Assembly (NCBI GenBank): GCA_028376655.1
Contig: JAONAZ010000006.1
Span: 1 to 60,830 of the forward strand
DNA: 60,830 nt
DNA from: Acidimicrobiia bacterium
GTDB lineage: Bacteria; Actinomycetota; Acidimicrobiia; Actinomarinales; Actinomarinaceae
Reading direction: 5' to 3'
Shown here: positions 26,394-35,184 of the stretch, one piece after another
How positions within the stretch are numbered: the first letter of the stretch is position 1
How the letters are laid out: every line of letters begins with the position of its first letter
Position numbers and translations under genes: made by a program
Notes under the pieces: generated by a model
Told to the model about the DNA's origin: nothing
The model's database searches: none
The model's input: only the letters and a program-made list of their open reading frames with translations

Positions 26394-27026
26394 TTATCTG
26401 CTTTCTAAAGCTAGCTGAACTAAAAGTTGACCAACTGCGTCTTGTGGTAAGCTACCAGTTCTTCGTGCCTTAACATTTAATTCATTATCAAGAAATACCC
26501 AGTATGGAAATGATGTAAGACCATATGCATCTCCAATTTTTTTATCTAGATCATATATCTGAGTTTCACTCCAGCCTTCTCTTTCTAGCCAATCGTGAGG
26601 AGGATAATTACCTCTTGATCTGTCAATTGAAGTGGCAACTGCAATTATATCTATACCCTCTGGAACTCCTATAGTATCAATCCATTCTTGTACAGATGGA
26701 ACTTCTGCTTGGCAGTAATTACACCAATGAGCAAGAAAAAGTATAGCTTTAGCATTACCATTTTTTTCAAGTGCGATTATTTCAGAATTTTCATTTGGTC
26801 CAGAAAACGTTGGAGCTGAAAGCCCAATTGCAACATTATCATCATTTTCACCAGCATAAGTTGGTAGCGGATCTCCTGTAACAGTGGTCTCTCCTTCTGG
26901 AAGACCAGCAGTTAAAGGTTCAGTACTTAAAGTAACCCCTACTGCGACAGCAAAGCCAATCACTAAGAGAACACCTGCGGCTATTAAGAAATTTTTATTC
27001 AATGTTTTGTCTCCTTGCATAGTCAT
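26394..27026 (-). CDS. Membrane-anchored TlpA-like thioredoxin-fold protein
   Basis: This 210-residue protein has one N-terminal membrane helix (FLIAAGVLLVIGFAVAVGV) and an external thioredoxin-like domain. The domain has active site AHWCNYCQAEVP (CxxC, about residues 102-105) and the cis-proline loop TSFPYWVF. It is likely a thiol-disulfide oxidoreductase outside the membrane. The ATG lies inside the end of the DsbB-like gene (about 30 nt overlap; a later ATG at 27020 shortens this), so the pair is co-expressed and probably forms an oxidative folding couple. Confidence 0.85.
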   Translation of the reverse strand: MTMQGDKTLNKNFLIAAGVLLVIGFAVAVGVTLSTEPLTAGLPEGETTVTGDPLPTYAGENDDNVAIGLSAPTFSGPNENSEIIALEKNGNAKAILFLAHWCNYCQAEVPSVQEWIDTIGVPEGIDIIAVATSIDRSRGNYPPHDWLEREGWSETQIYDLDKKIGDAYGLTSFPYWVFLDNELNVKARRTGSLPQDAVGQLLVQLALESR

Positions 27027-27519
27027 AATACAATAAAGATATAAATATCGTTAAAAACCCAGTAGCACCCATTACTGGAATACTAATAAAACCGAATATG
27101 TCTACATATTTGAGATTACATGGAATGTCTACTGCGCAAGACCCTCCACCGCCACCACCATTTTGAAGATAAATATGGTACAAACTAACAAAGAGGCCAC
27201 CTAAACTAATAAAGCCAAATTTGTATAAATCCTTTTTAAAAAGTGAAAGAATAAGTATTAATGCTATTGGATACATTAAATAACGTTGGTACCAGCAAAA
27301 TTTACATGGGATAAATCCAACAACTTCAGAGTAAATAATACTTCCAACGGCAGAGAAAGTAGCGACACTTGTTGCGAAGTATAAAAACTGATCAGTAATA
27401 AATTTATTAAAAGTTTTTTTCGTTATATATAGGTATAGAATGCCTGTCGAGATTATCCATGCAGTGACTGTAAAAAACCCAAAGAGAGTATTGAAAAAAA
27501 TAATTTTATCCATGACCAT
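26995..27519 (-). CDS. DsbB-like quinone-dependent disulfide oxidoreductase
   Basis: This 174-residue protein has about five hydrophobic segments. The first DsbB Cys pair is in IPCKFCWYQR and the second periplasmic pair is in SCAVDIPC, preceded by a run of six glycines. DsbB-type proteins reoxidise the external thiol oxidase and hand electrons to quinone. The partner thioredoxin-fold protein is encoded immediately downstream, and menaquinone genes lie two genes away. It is preceded by the rhodopsin terminator, so it has its own transcription start. Confidence 0.85.
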   Translation of the reverse strand: MVMDKIIFFNTLFGFFTVTAWIISTGILYLYITKKTFNKFITDQFLYFATSVATFSAVGSIIYSEVVGFIPCKFCWYQRYLMYPIALILILSLFKKDLYKFGFISLGGLFVSLYHIYLQNGGGGGGSCAVDIPCNLKYVDIFGFISIPVMGATGFLTIFISLLYYDYARRQNIE

Positions 27520-27531
27520 AATTGTACCTAT

Positions 27532-27563
27532 AAAAAAAGATAGGCGGACATTGCCGCCTATCT
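27532..27563 (-). terminator. Rho-independent terminator of the rhodopsin gene
   Basis: On the minus strand GATAGGCGG - CAATGT - CCGCCTATC forms a 9-bp GC-rich stem with a six-base loop, directly followed by TTTTTTT. It lies 22 bases after the rhodopsin stop. It is the clearest intrinsic terminator in the window and implies that rhodopsin is a separate, strongly expressed transcript. Confidence 0.9.
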
Positions 27564-27585
27564 ATAAATTTAATAAGAGTTAAAG

Positions 27586-28251
27586 TTAGACTTTTTCTCC
27601 TGATTGAACTTTTGCCATATTAAGAACTAATACACCAAGACCGACTTTGTTAATAATGTCAGCAACTGTGTATAGAAGCTCTCTCAAGTCCATTAAGTCT
27701 GGACTCACTGCTGGTGCTAAGAATCCTAATGGATAGATTATCCAACCAATAAGAATAAGATTCTTGATTTTTTGGAATGCTTCACCTGCATCACCTGTTA
27801 GTGATGTACCTTCAGCTTGTAGTGCTCTCATTAGAAATGCATAAGCAACCATCGATACTACAAAACCAGTCCAGTATTGTGCATCTCCAGCTTCTGCTGA
27901 TACTTCTCCGTAATATCCTCCACCAATCATTACAAGTGCAGCTGCACCCATAGTTCTGACTTTTTGGGCATACTCTGCACCTTTAGATGTTACTGCAAGA
28001 ACTTCTACGAACATTAATGGAACGGTTAGTACCCAATCAACATATCGCAAAGGTGTGTCAAAGTCTCCTGATGCAAAAGATACTGTCATTTTTTGGTAGT
28101 GATACCATGCAATTCCAGTCACTAATGCTGAGATATATACACCTCTTCTGAATTTCGGATCAACTTCTCTTGATGACATCAGTAAATATACTGTTCCTGC
28201 AAGCATACCTGCAGTTGCCACCATAAAGAGTCTGTATGTAAGTTCGGCCAT
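27586..28251 (-). CDS. Proton-pumping actinobacterial rhodopsin (green-tuned)
   Basis: This 221-residue seven-helix retinal protein has helix C RYVDWVLTVPLMFVEVL, giving Asp72, Thr76 and Glu83 at the proteorhodopsin 97/101/108 positions. That is the D-T-E set of outward proton pumps. Met80 is at the spectral tuning position (proteorhodopsin 105), where Leu/Met means green absorption and Gln blue. His51 (WYHYQKM) matches the counterion partner, and Lys202 (ADIINKVGLG) is the retinal Schiff base. The Shine-Dalgarno AAAGGAGA precedes the ATG. The gene is monocistronic with its own terminator and a CRP-like palindrome upstream. No retinal synthesis gene is in the window. Confidence 0.95.
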   Translation of the reverse strand: MAELTYRLFMVATAGMLAGTVYLLMSSREVDPKFRRGVYISALVTGIAWYHYQKMTVSFASGDFDTPLRYVDWVLTVPLMFVEVLAVTSKGAEYAQKVRTMGAAALVMIGGGYYGEVSAEAGDAQYWTGFVVSMVAYAFLMRALQAEGTSLTGDAGEAFQKIKNLILIGWIIYPLGFLAPAVSPDLMDLRELLYTVADIINKVGLGVLVLNMAKVQSGEKV

Positions 28252-28309
28252 TTTTAAGCGTCTCCTTTATATAGCTTTTAAATATCTTATAATCACAATA
28301 TAGCACGCT

Positions 28310-28325
28310 TGTGAAATAATTCACA
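28310..28325 (-). promoter_or_regulatory. Perfect CRP/FNR-like palindrome upstream of rhodopsin
   Basis: TGTGAATTATTTCACA (minus strand) is a perfect TGTGA-N6-TCACA palindrome ending 58 bases before the rhodopsin ATG. Its right half, TTCACA, could also serve as the -35 box with TATAAG 18 bases on, so a bound protein would act at the promoter. TGTGA-N6-TCACA is the known site of CRP and of the actinobacterial GlxR/CRP proteins. Nineteen of twenty bases, including AAGC, match the site before the UbiA fusion. Confidence 0.65.
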
Positions 28326-28357
28326 TGATTTTGGGTATTTTTAACTTTGCAGGTTAT

Positions 28358-29827
28358 CTATATTTTGGAGCCGTATTTTTCAAGATAACCGCCAAGTTTA
28401 AATTTCTTAGCAGTATTTTCAGAGGTCATATAACGAATTTTTCCATAAATTTTTCTTTCTGGCCCCCACGCTCTATCGTACCTGCCTAGTGACCAGAATA
28501 CCCCTGAGTATGAATTTGGATCTCTACCATCTAAAGCAAATCTATCATTTAAATCAATCATATACGACAAAGCTAATTTAGGATTTGGTGCCCACTCTAA
28601 TATTTTTTTTGCCCAGAGCATTCTTAAATAATTATGAATAATACCCTCTTCTCTTAATTGTGTTTGAGCTGCATTCCATATTTCATCATGAGTTTCAGAA
28701 TTGACTAATTGTTGTAGTGAATAAACATACTCTCTGGGATCATTCGCATGTTCCTCTAGAGTTTTAATTGCCCATTCTGGAAGCGAGGAATACTGGTCAT
28801 AATTGGCTCGCGTAACGCAAGTATGATATCCAAGTTCTCTCCACGTAATAAGCTCGTCAAAGAAACTTTCTAAATTCTCTGATCCGCCCCACCAACCTTG
28901 CCTTCTCCCAACAAAAGCAGGGTTAACATTTTCCATAGACCAGGATTCGAGTTCATTAACTTTGACAAAAATTTCATATGGCGAAATATGGCCAGCGTGT
29001 AAATACGGTGATAGTTGACTACTTGCATCTTCAGATGGATGACTTCTTAATGTTGCGTAATCCTTGTACCCATTTTCTAAAAAGTAATCTAAACGCTCTT
29101 TTGCTTTTTTATAGCCTCCAATAATGGGGCTCTCTTTGACAGTTTTATCGATATTTAAATTGTTTAAAAAGTCTTCTTGATTGAATGTTTCGAAATTTAT
29201 TTTATTCCACTTACTATCTATATCTTTGATTAACTTATCATCAAATTCCACCTCTAATTTGTTAAGAGGATTCTCTTCAGGAACATCCACAAGAAAATCT
29301 AATAGATTTTTATGCATGTATCTGCGAAAGTCATGAGCCCTTACATACTCTTTTTCCGCAATACGAATTGGAATTAGTCCATTGGCATCGATAATTTCAT
29401 AGCGTATGTTAATAACTCCTTTTGCTTTTGCAGTCATTTGAGGAACAAAATAGGTTGGGTAATCATCAGTGACTACTACGGCAGCTTTTGAAGATAGTAT
29501 CGTAAGGAGATCTTCACTTGCATTTGGTGTTTCCTCTGCGTATGGGTAGTAAAAAGCTTTAGTTTTTGAAATATCTTCATCAATATCCTTCATACCCTCA
29601 AGAAAGAATTTATGGAACCTTACGCTGGACATTGGATAATCAAGAATTAATGGATCGAAAATCAGTAGTGGTTTATTAAGTTTATTTGCCCATTCGACAG
29701 CACGTTGAAGGGCAAAGTTATACGATGTTCTTTTAAAATTTATTACCCAATAAAGAACGAATTCTTTATCAATATCTGGCTCAATATCTTTTAATGCAGT
29801 AATTCTGTTATCAGGTACGAGATTCAT
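28358..29827 (-). CDS. phrB: Class II CPD photolyase
   Basis: This 489-residue flavoprotein uses blue/near-UV light to split cyclobutane pyrimidine dimers. Class II landmarks are present: YWVINFKRTSYNFALQRAVEWA at the N-terminus, LSPYLHAGHISPYEIF, DELITWRELGYH, REYVYSLQQLVNSETHDEIWNAAQ, LRMLWAKKILEW, DLNDRFALDGRDPNSYSGVFW and the end GKIRYM. It lies directly upstream of rhodopsin in the same direction, and the rhodopsin promoter sits in the 106-bp gap. Light repair next to light harvesting fits a sunlit-ocean lifestyle. Confidence 0.93.
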   Translation of the reverse strand: MNLVPDNRITALKDIEPDIDKEFVLYWVINFKRTSYNFALQRAVEWANKLNKPLLIFDPLILDYPMSSVRFHKFFLEGMKDIDEDISKTKAFYYPYAEETPNASEDLLTILSSKAAVVVTDDYPTYFVPQMTAKAKGVINIRYEIIDANGLIPIRIAEKEYVRAHDFRRYMHKNLLDFLVDVPEENPLNKLEVEFDDKLIKDIDSKWNKINFETFNQEDFLNNLNIDKTVKESPIIGGYKKAKERLDYFLENGYKDYATLRSHPSEDASSQLSPYLHAGHISPYEIFVKVNELESWSMENVNPAFVGRRQGWWGGSENLESFFDELITWRELGYHTCVTRANYDQYSSLPEWAIKTLEEHANDPREYVYSLQQLVNSETHDEIWNAAQTQLREEGIIHNYLRMLWAKKILEWAPNPKLALSYMIDLNDRFALDGRDPNSYSGVFWSLGRYDRAWGPERKIYGKIRYMTSENTAKKFKLGGYLEKYGSKI

Positions 29828-29899
29828 TAATCAAGTATAAATATAAAATGAACTTTAAATCAGAGAGTTTAATTTTAAAATAGGATTGATGTAGATTAT

Positions 29900-31165
29900 T
29901 TAAAAGTTAGTATCTAACTCTTCAGTAATATCTTCAATATAAAGACTTTTGAATTCAATATATTGCGTAAGAGCATACCACAAGCTATCGGATCCAATTC
30001 GCCTTTCCATAAGCTCAGAAGCATCATACCTAAAAAGATTTTCCTTAAAAGCAGACCTAATTAAATTAGTCTCATCAATTGTCATCTGGTTTATAAGTGA
30101 ATCAGTTTGAGAATTCATATTTGCAGAAATATATTGAGAATCTTTCTTGCTTAACCAATTCTCTCCAAAGCCTGTTGAAGTAAGACTCTGCATTACATTA
30201 GAAGTATTTGAATTGGTGTTCAATCCGATCACAACATCACCAATGCCTACCATTGCATTTTTATATTTTGCTGAAGGAAGTTTAAAAAAGTTATAATCAA
30301 CACCGTATTTGGCATCCTTTGGAAAATAGTAACTAGTAAAATGGCCAGACCAACTAAACGTGCATGTATTATTTTCATCCAAAAGATTTTTATAATTATT
30401 TCTAAACTCTTTTCTTACGATTCTCTTATGCCCTCCATATACGGCATCTTCAATGAAAATTAATTTTCCAATATCTAAAATTGACATAGTTACTTCTTCT
30501 GAGCTTGATAATTTTTCTTGTTTAAACCAATCATCATAAACAACAGGACCATAATTATGAAGAATCATATCTTCTAACCAATTTGTTGCTATCCAACCAG
30601 TAGATGCACCACTCTCAATATCCATACACCATAAAGGTTTATCTTTTGATGAGTTTTCTTGAGTGTAGGTAATCATTTCTTCATAATCATTAAAGACGGG
30701 TGACCCAATATCTTTATATTTGCTTGTATCGTACCAAACTAAAGAATTAGGAATCACTCTAAACCAAGCTCCATAATTATGATTATCTAAATCTGAAGTT
30801 GTAATATCCACTAAGTGTTGAGAGAAATTATCATCTATAAAAATCTCATCTAAAAGTTTATTAATTGGAACAGCTATACCTCTTTGGCCCAAGTTAACCA
30901 CACCTTGAGGGTTCGGTATCAATGCTAAGTCTAAATTATGATCTGAATTTTCAATAAGATAGGTTTCAATATCACTAAATGTTTTGTACTCAACTTTTAT
31001 TCCTAATTGTTCAGATATTACATCTAACTCTTCAACAAAATATTCTACTTGTGGAAAGTTAGGACCGCCTATAAGGACATCTACTGGCTTATATGCTAAG
31101 AAAGAAAAAATACCTGTGATTGTTATAAATATTGTTACGAATAGAATATTTTTATTTATTCTCAT
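29900..31165 (-). CDS. ABC-type extracellular solute-binding protein (orphan)
   Basis: This 421-residue protein has an N-terminal signal/anchor helix (ILFVTIFITITGIFSFLAY) with no lipobox cysteine. It has a family 1 solute-binding fold: VLIGGPNFPQVEYF, DLALIPNPQGVVNLGQRG, GIAVPINKLL, WYDTSKYKDIG, SGWIATNWLED and GIGDVVIGL. It resembles sugar or polyol-binding proteins. No permease or ATPase is next to it: the neighbours are photolyase and tRNA-Leu. It must either share a transporter encoded elsewhere or act as a sensor. Confidence 0.75.
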   Translation of the reverse strand: MRINKNILFVTIFITITGIFSFLAYKPVDVLIGGPNFPQVEYFVEELDVISEQLGIKVEYKTFSDIETYLIENSDHNLDLALIPNPQGVVNLGQRGIAVPINKLLDEIFIDDNFSQHLVDITTSDLDNHNYGAWFRVIPNSLVWYDTSKYKDIGSPVFNDYEEMITYTQENSSKDKPLWCMDIESGASTGWIATNWLEDMILHNYGPVVYDDWFKQEKLSSSEEVTMSILDIGKLIFIEDAVYGGHKRIVRKEFRNNYKNLLDENNTCTFSWSGHFTSYYFPKDAKYGVDYNFFKLPSAKYKNAMVGIGDVVIGLNTNSNTSNVMQSLTSTGFGENWLSKKDSQYISANMNSQTDSLINQMTIDETNLIRSAFKENLFRYDASELMERRIGSDSLWYALTQYIEFKSLYIEDITEELDTNF

Positions 31166-31253
31166 AAAAATTTACCTCTTACTTCAGTAATCATATAAAG
31201 ATTTGTTGGTCTTCACAATGAAAGTATTTTTATTTTTTAGATAAATTTACCTG

Positions 31254-31338
31254 TGCCCGGGGGGGGGACTCGAACCCCCACATCCTTTCGAATAACGGAT
31301 TTTAAGTCCGTCGCGTCTACCGATTCCGCCACCCGGGC
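31254..31338 (-). tRNA. tRNA-Leu (anticodon UAA)
   Basis: On the minus strand GCCCGGGTGGCGG starts the acceptor stem, which pairs with CCCGGGC at the other end. The anticodon loop is CTTAAAA (UAA) in a CGGA/TCCG stem, a long variable arm (type II tRNA) follows, and the T arm is GGGGGTTCGAGTCCCCC. The length is 85 nt. CCA is not encoded. Confidence 0.95.
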
Positions 31339-31351
31339 TACCTTATTAAAC

Positions 31352-32251
31352 TTAATAATTTTTTAAGATTAGCCCTTCTAAAATATCACTTTTTGAGACT
31401 TTTAGCTCATCAAAATTAAATTTTTTCATTATATTACAAACTATTAATACTCCTGGTGATAAGGTTTTTGCCCTTTTCGGATCTAATGATGTGTATTTAC
31501 TGATTATCTGTGCTTCAGTCATTAGATTTAGTTGTGAAGATAGATTTGTTATCCATGAGTAAGTTAGGTTTGTTAAATGTATTTCATCTTCGTCATATAT
31601 TTTTTGCTCTAAGTAGATAGATGCTATCGAGGTAAAAGTTCCTGCTACGCCAATCATAAAAGACTCTTGTGTATCAATTTCCCTATTAAGGTTTTGATTA
31701 ATCAATATTTCTGCTTTTTCTTTATCTGACTCACTAAAAGGGTTTATATTAGAAATACGCTCTGTCAAAGAGACAACACCTATATCAAGAGAGTGCACAT
31801 TTGTTCTGTTATCAGCATCATAAATTAACTCTGTACTTCTACCTCCAATATCAACAATGAAGAAATGTTTTTTAATTGAGCTGGCTGATAAAACTCCTAT
31901 AGAAGTTAAATACCCCTCTTCGTCTCCACTAATAACTTGGATTTCTAGATCAAGTTTTTTTCTGATCTCTTCAATAACTTCTTCGGAGTTATGAGCATCT
32001 CTAAATACAGCTGTACCTGTTATAAGGATGTGATCAACACTTTCACTATTAATCTTTTTAAGATACTCCCTTAAAACCTTGATGAGTCGATTTTTGGCAT
32101 CTTTTGAAATTTCATTCGAGTTTTCTAGTCCTTCTGAAGTTTTTGTTACTTTATGTGTCTTGAAGATAGGTGTCAGTTCTCCAGATGAAACATTTGCAAT
32201 TAATAGACGTGTCGAATTTGAACCACAGTCAATTGCTGCGACCTTTACCAT
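31352..32251 (-). CDS. ppx: Ppx/GppA-family exopolyphosphatase
   Basis: This 299-residue ASKHA-fold phosphatase has the N-terminal phosphate loop AAIDCGSNSTRLLIA, TGTAVFRDAHN, ISGDEEGYLT and FIVDIGGRSTELIY, the classic Ppx/GppA motif series. It hydrolyses polyphosphate or pppGpp; its short length (no extra C-terminal domains) is the actinobacterial form. It is last in the eno-ftsB-DUF501-ppx run, and its start overlaps the DUF501 gene by seven bases. tRNA-Leu follows. Confidence 0.92.
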   Translation of the reverse strand: MVKVAAIDCGSNSTRLLIANVSSGELTPIFKTHKVTKTSEGLENSNEISKDAKNRLIKVLREYLKKINSESVDHILITGTAVFRDAHNSEEVIEEIRKKLDLEIQVISGDEEGYLTSIGVLSASSIKKHFFIVDIGGRSTELIYDADNRTNVHSLDIGVVSLTERISNINPFSESDKEKAEILINQNLNREIDTQESFMIGVAGTFTSIASIYLEQKIYDEDEIHLTNLTYSWITNLSSQLNLMTEAQIISKYTSLDPKRAKTLSPGVLIVCNIMKKFNFDELKVSKSDILEGLILKNY

Positions 32252-32766
32252 TCGACCTTCCAGGCTTTATTTTTTTCAAGTTGTTCTTCATCGATACATG
32301 GCACTTGACAGTTAAATCCTCCGACTAATTCCTCGACAATCTGTCCGACAATATTCTTCCCAGTAGCTAGTTGGTCAGCTAGGTGTGAATGGAGACATTT
32401 TATACTTTCTCGTGCTCCTCCTACTCCACCGTATGGATGTATCTTTGTTTCTCCATCTATCTGTTGAGTGCGCTCTTCTTCGTAAGAACGTTGTCTTTCA
32501 GACCATTGATTTCCTAGATTTTTATCTTTTTGAATTTGTTTATCCAGCTCTTTAATTAAGCCTGTGGATTCAAGGGATCCTACTTTTTTATTGTACATAG
32601 GACATGAAAGCCAATATGTAGTTGGGAATGGAGTTCCGTCATCTAAATTAGGAGGTACTTTAATGACTACCGGTAAGTTAAAGTGGCATGTTGTAACAAC
32701 ATTTGCAGAACTTCTAAGTTTTCGACCGAGTTGTATTTCTACAACTTGTTTATTGTGATTCATCAT
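32245..32766 (-). CDS. DUF501 family protein
   Basis: About 173 residues, starting at the ATG at 32766; the track's start at 32775 is a TTG inside the ftsB gene. The conserved DUF501 blocks LGR, CHFNLPVVIKVPP, PFPTTYWLSCP, GVGGARESIKCLHSHLADQLATG and NCQVPCIDEE are visible, with several invariant Cys and His residues. Function is unknown. The position between FtsB/DivIC and Ppx/GppA after enolase is a conserved actinobacterial order, and this is a strong phylum marker for the window. Confidence 0.9.
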   Translation of the reverse strand: MMNHNKQVVEIQLGRKLRSSANVVTTCHFNLPVVIKVPPNLDDGTPFPTTYWLSCPMYNKKVGSLESTGLIKELDKQIQKDKNLGNQWSERQRSYEEERTQQIDGETKIHPYGGVGGARESIKCLHSHLADQLATGKNIVGQIVEELVGGFNCQVPCIDEEQLEKNKAWKVEW

Positions 32767-33148
32767 TAGTACCAATGATGAATTCTACAAACAATTCAAA
32801 AGCACTCTTACTTCTTTCACGTCTAATTGTCTCTTCCAAGGGGGTTACAGCCTCTGGGATTTCAAATTTATGAAGAACCTCCCCATCATTACCATATCCA
32901 TGTTCTTGAAGGATTAAATCTAATTTTTCTGGGTCATTTAAATTATCAATTTTTACCTGATAATCATTTATCTCTTGTTTTAGTTCTTCTGAATGCTCAA
33001 TTCTATTTTCCAATGTTGTTTGCATAGACATATAGTTTTTATAGTTAACTTCGTATGTATCAAACACAAAATATAAAGAAGTAAAAGTAATCGTGAATAT
33101 GATAATTTTAGAGCCTACGTTTCTCTTGAAAGTGTTTACTTGATCCAT
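32750..33148 (-). CDS. FtsB/DivIC-like septum formation initiator
   Basis: This 132-residue single-pass protein has a short cytoplasmic N-terminus, a membrane helix (IIIFTITFTSLYFVF), then an external coiled-coil (LENRIEHSEELKQEINDYQVKIDNLND) and a GYGNDGEVLHKF segment. This is the FtsB/DivIC layout. It should help assemble the division septum with FtsL and FtsQ partners. It overlaps enolase by 13 bases at its start and DUF501 by 17 bases at its end. Confidence 0.85.
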   Translation of the reverse strand: MDQVNTFKRNVGSKIIIFTITFTSLYFVFDTYEVNYKNYMSMQTTLENRIEHSEELKQEINDYQVKIDNLNDPEKLDLILQEHGYGNDGEVLHKFEIPEAVTPLEETIRRERSKSAFELFVEFIIGTNDESQ

Positions 33149-34404
33149 TTTTTATTATTAAAGTTGTCTAGTCCAATACTTTCACCGATACGAAGTAGCT
33201 CATTATATTTTGCTGTTCTTTCAGACCTTGCAGGTGCTCCTGTTTTAATTTGCCCACTAGAAGTTCCTGCTACTAGGTGACTAATAAATACATTCTCCGT
33301 TTCACCAGACCTGTGAGAAACCATCGAGGTAAAATCATGTTGATTTGCAAGCGTCATCGTCTCATACGTTTCACTTATACTGCCAACTTGATTAACTTTA
33401 ATTAAAATTGAATTTGCTGATTTCTGCTCTATTCCTTTTTGTAACATTGGAGACTGAGTTACAAATAAATCATCTCCAACAAGCTGAGTAGTTTGACCAA
33501 TTTTTGAGGTCAATTCATTCCAGCCATCCCAGTCATCCTCTGCGAGTCCATCTTCAATTGAAACAATTGGAAATTTCTCGGTAAGGTCTATTAGATAACT
33601 GACCATGTCACTAGAGCTCAGCTCTTGATTCTCAATTAAATATTTACCCTCTTTGTAGAATTCTGATGATGCAGCATCTAAGGCAATTGATACTTGTTCT
33701 TCCATTTTATAATCAGCTTTTTCAACTGCTTCAATTATAATTTTCAATACCTCTTCAGAAGAGTTTAAATTCGGAGCAAATCCACCTTCATCGCCTACAT
33801 TTGTTGCTAGGCCTCTATCTTTAAGTAATTGTTTTAGTGTGTGATATATCTCCACACCAGCTTGCAAAGCAGAATCAAATCGTGCAAAACCATGAGGGAC
33901 AATCATAAATTCTTGAATATCAACTTTGTTGTCTGCATGAGCTCCACCATTCAATATATTCATAAAGGGTACTGGTAAAGAGGGTGTGCCATAAATATTT
34001 GGAACAAGCTCATACATGTGTTTACCTGTTGCATTGGAGTAGGCATTTAAACTCGCCATAGAAACAGCTAAAATTGAGTTAGCACCAAGATTACTTTTAT
34101 TTGCAGTCCCATCAAGCTCAATCATTAACTTATCTAAATTGCTCTGGTCTCCAGCATCTTGGCCATTAAGTAATTCGAAAATTTCTGTATTTACTTTTTC
34201 GACTGCTTTACCGACACCCTTGCCAAGAAAATTACTATCACCATCTCTAAGCTCATGAGCTTCTAATTTTCCAGTTGATGCACCTGATGGTACTGATGCT
34301 CTACCCCATGACCCATCTTCTAGAGTAACTTCAGCTTCCACAGTGGGATTAGCTCTTGAATCTAGGACATACCTAGCGTGAATTTTATTAATATTTGTAT
34401 TCAT
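33136..34404 (-). CDS. eno: Enolase
   Basis: This 422-residue glycolytic enzyme converts 2-phosphoglycerate to phosphoenolpyruvate. Family blocks are complete: ARYVLDSRANPTVEAEV, GRASVPSGASTG, LPVPFMNILNGGAHADN, the metal site SIEDGLAEDDWDGW, VGDDLFVTQ, the catalytic Lys in SILIKVNQVGS, and SHRSGETEN. It heads the eno-ftsB-DUF501-ppx operon. Length is normal. Confidence 0.97.
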   Translation of the reverse strand: MNTNINKIHARYVLDSRANPTVEAEVTLEDGSWGRASVPSGASTGKLEAHELRDGDSNFLGKGVGKAVEKVNTEIFELLNGQDAGDQSNLDKLMIELDGTANKSNLGANSILAVSMASLNAYSNATGKHMYELVPNIYGTPSLPVPFMNILNGGAHADNKVDIQEFMIVPHGFARFDSALQAGVEIYHTLKQLLKDRGLATNVGDEGGFAPNLNSSEEVLKIIIEAVEKADYKMEEQVSIALDAASSEFYKEGKYLIENQELSSSDMVSYLIDLTEKFPIVSIEDGLAEDDWDGWNELTSKIGQTTQLVGDDLFVTQSPMLQKGIEQKSANSILIKVNQVGSISETYETMTLANQHDFTSMVSHRSGETENVFISHLVAGTSSGQIKTGAPARSERTAKYNELLRIGESIGLDNFNNKKWIK

Positions 34405-34441
34405 AACCCTGTTAGTTAAAATTTAACAGAATTTTCTGAGT

Positions 34442-35182
34442 TTACGACTCTATTTGACTATTCTTTGCTTCCTGCCATAAGTCATTGATGTCTGCATCCT
34501 CTTTGTAATTCTTCTCTACATACTTCGCTCTTGTAATAAATTTATCAATAGAGCGTTTTAGCTGAATTTCAGGATCTGCATCCAAGTATCTTGATACATT
34601 TATTAGCGAAAAGTAAACATCACCTAATTCATCTTTTCTATCTTCTAGATTATCTGCCTCTTTCAATTCATTAACCTCAGATATCAAATCCTCTAAAGCA
34701 GCTTCATAGTTTGGATAGGTCAGTTTAAGACTTTTCGCTTTTCTCTGAGCTTTAAATGCTATATTCACAGGAGGTAAGTTCTGATTTAAATCATCAAAAA
34801 TAGAGTTGTTGTCTTGTTGTTTAATTTTCTCCCATTGTTTCTCTACATCTTCTGCAGACTCAAGTTTTATGTCTTCAAAAATGTGAGGGTGTCTCTTTAT
34901 GAGTTTTAAGCGTAGATTTGTCATCACATCAGCCATATTAAAAAATTTCTTCTCTTCAGCTATTTTTGAGTGTAGAAATATTTGTAATAATACATCTCCT
35001 AGTTCATTTTTAAGTTCTTCAAAACTTTCTGTTGAAGTATCTAATTTTGATATGGCATCTAGTAGTTCATAAGATTCCTCAATTAAATGCTTCGCTAGTG
35101 ACTCATGTGTCTGCTCTTTATCCCAAGGACATTCGACCCTTAACTTAGCTACTATTTCAAGGAGCTCATCAAATTCATTCAT
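34442..35182 (-). CDS. mazG: MazG-type nucleoside triphosphate pyrophosphohydrolase
   Basis: This 246-residue protein has two MazG-like helical halves. The first has CPWDKEQTHESLAKHLIEES, EELKNELGDVLLQIFLHS (the EExxE...ExxD metal-binding set). The second has a parallel KDELGDVYFSLINVSR. The layout and length match the housekeeping MazG that removes abnormal or excess NTPs. It lies 37 bases upstream of enolase in the same direction and two bases after the SDR gene. Confidence 0.9.
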   Translation of the reverse strand: MNEFDELLEIVAKLRVECPWDKEQTHESLAKHLIEESYELLDAISKLDTSTESFEELKNELGDVLLQIFLHSKIAEEKKFFNMADVMTNLRLKLIKRHPHIFEDIKLESAEDVEKQWEKIKQQDNNSIFDDLNQNLPPVNIAFKAQRKAKSLKLTYPNYEAALEDLISEVNELKEADNLEDRKDELGDVYFSLINVSRYLDADPEIQLKRSIDKFITRAKYVEKNYKEDADINDLWQEAKNSQIES

Positions 35183-35184
35183 TG

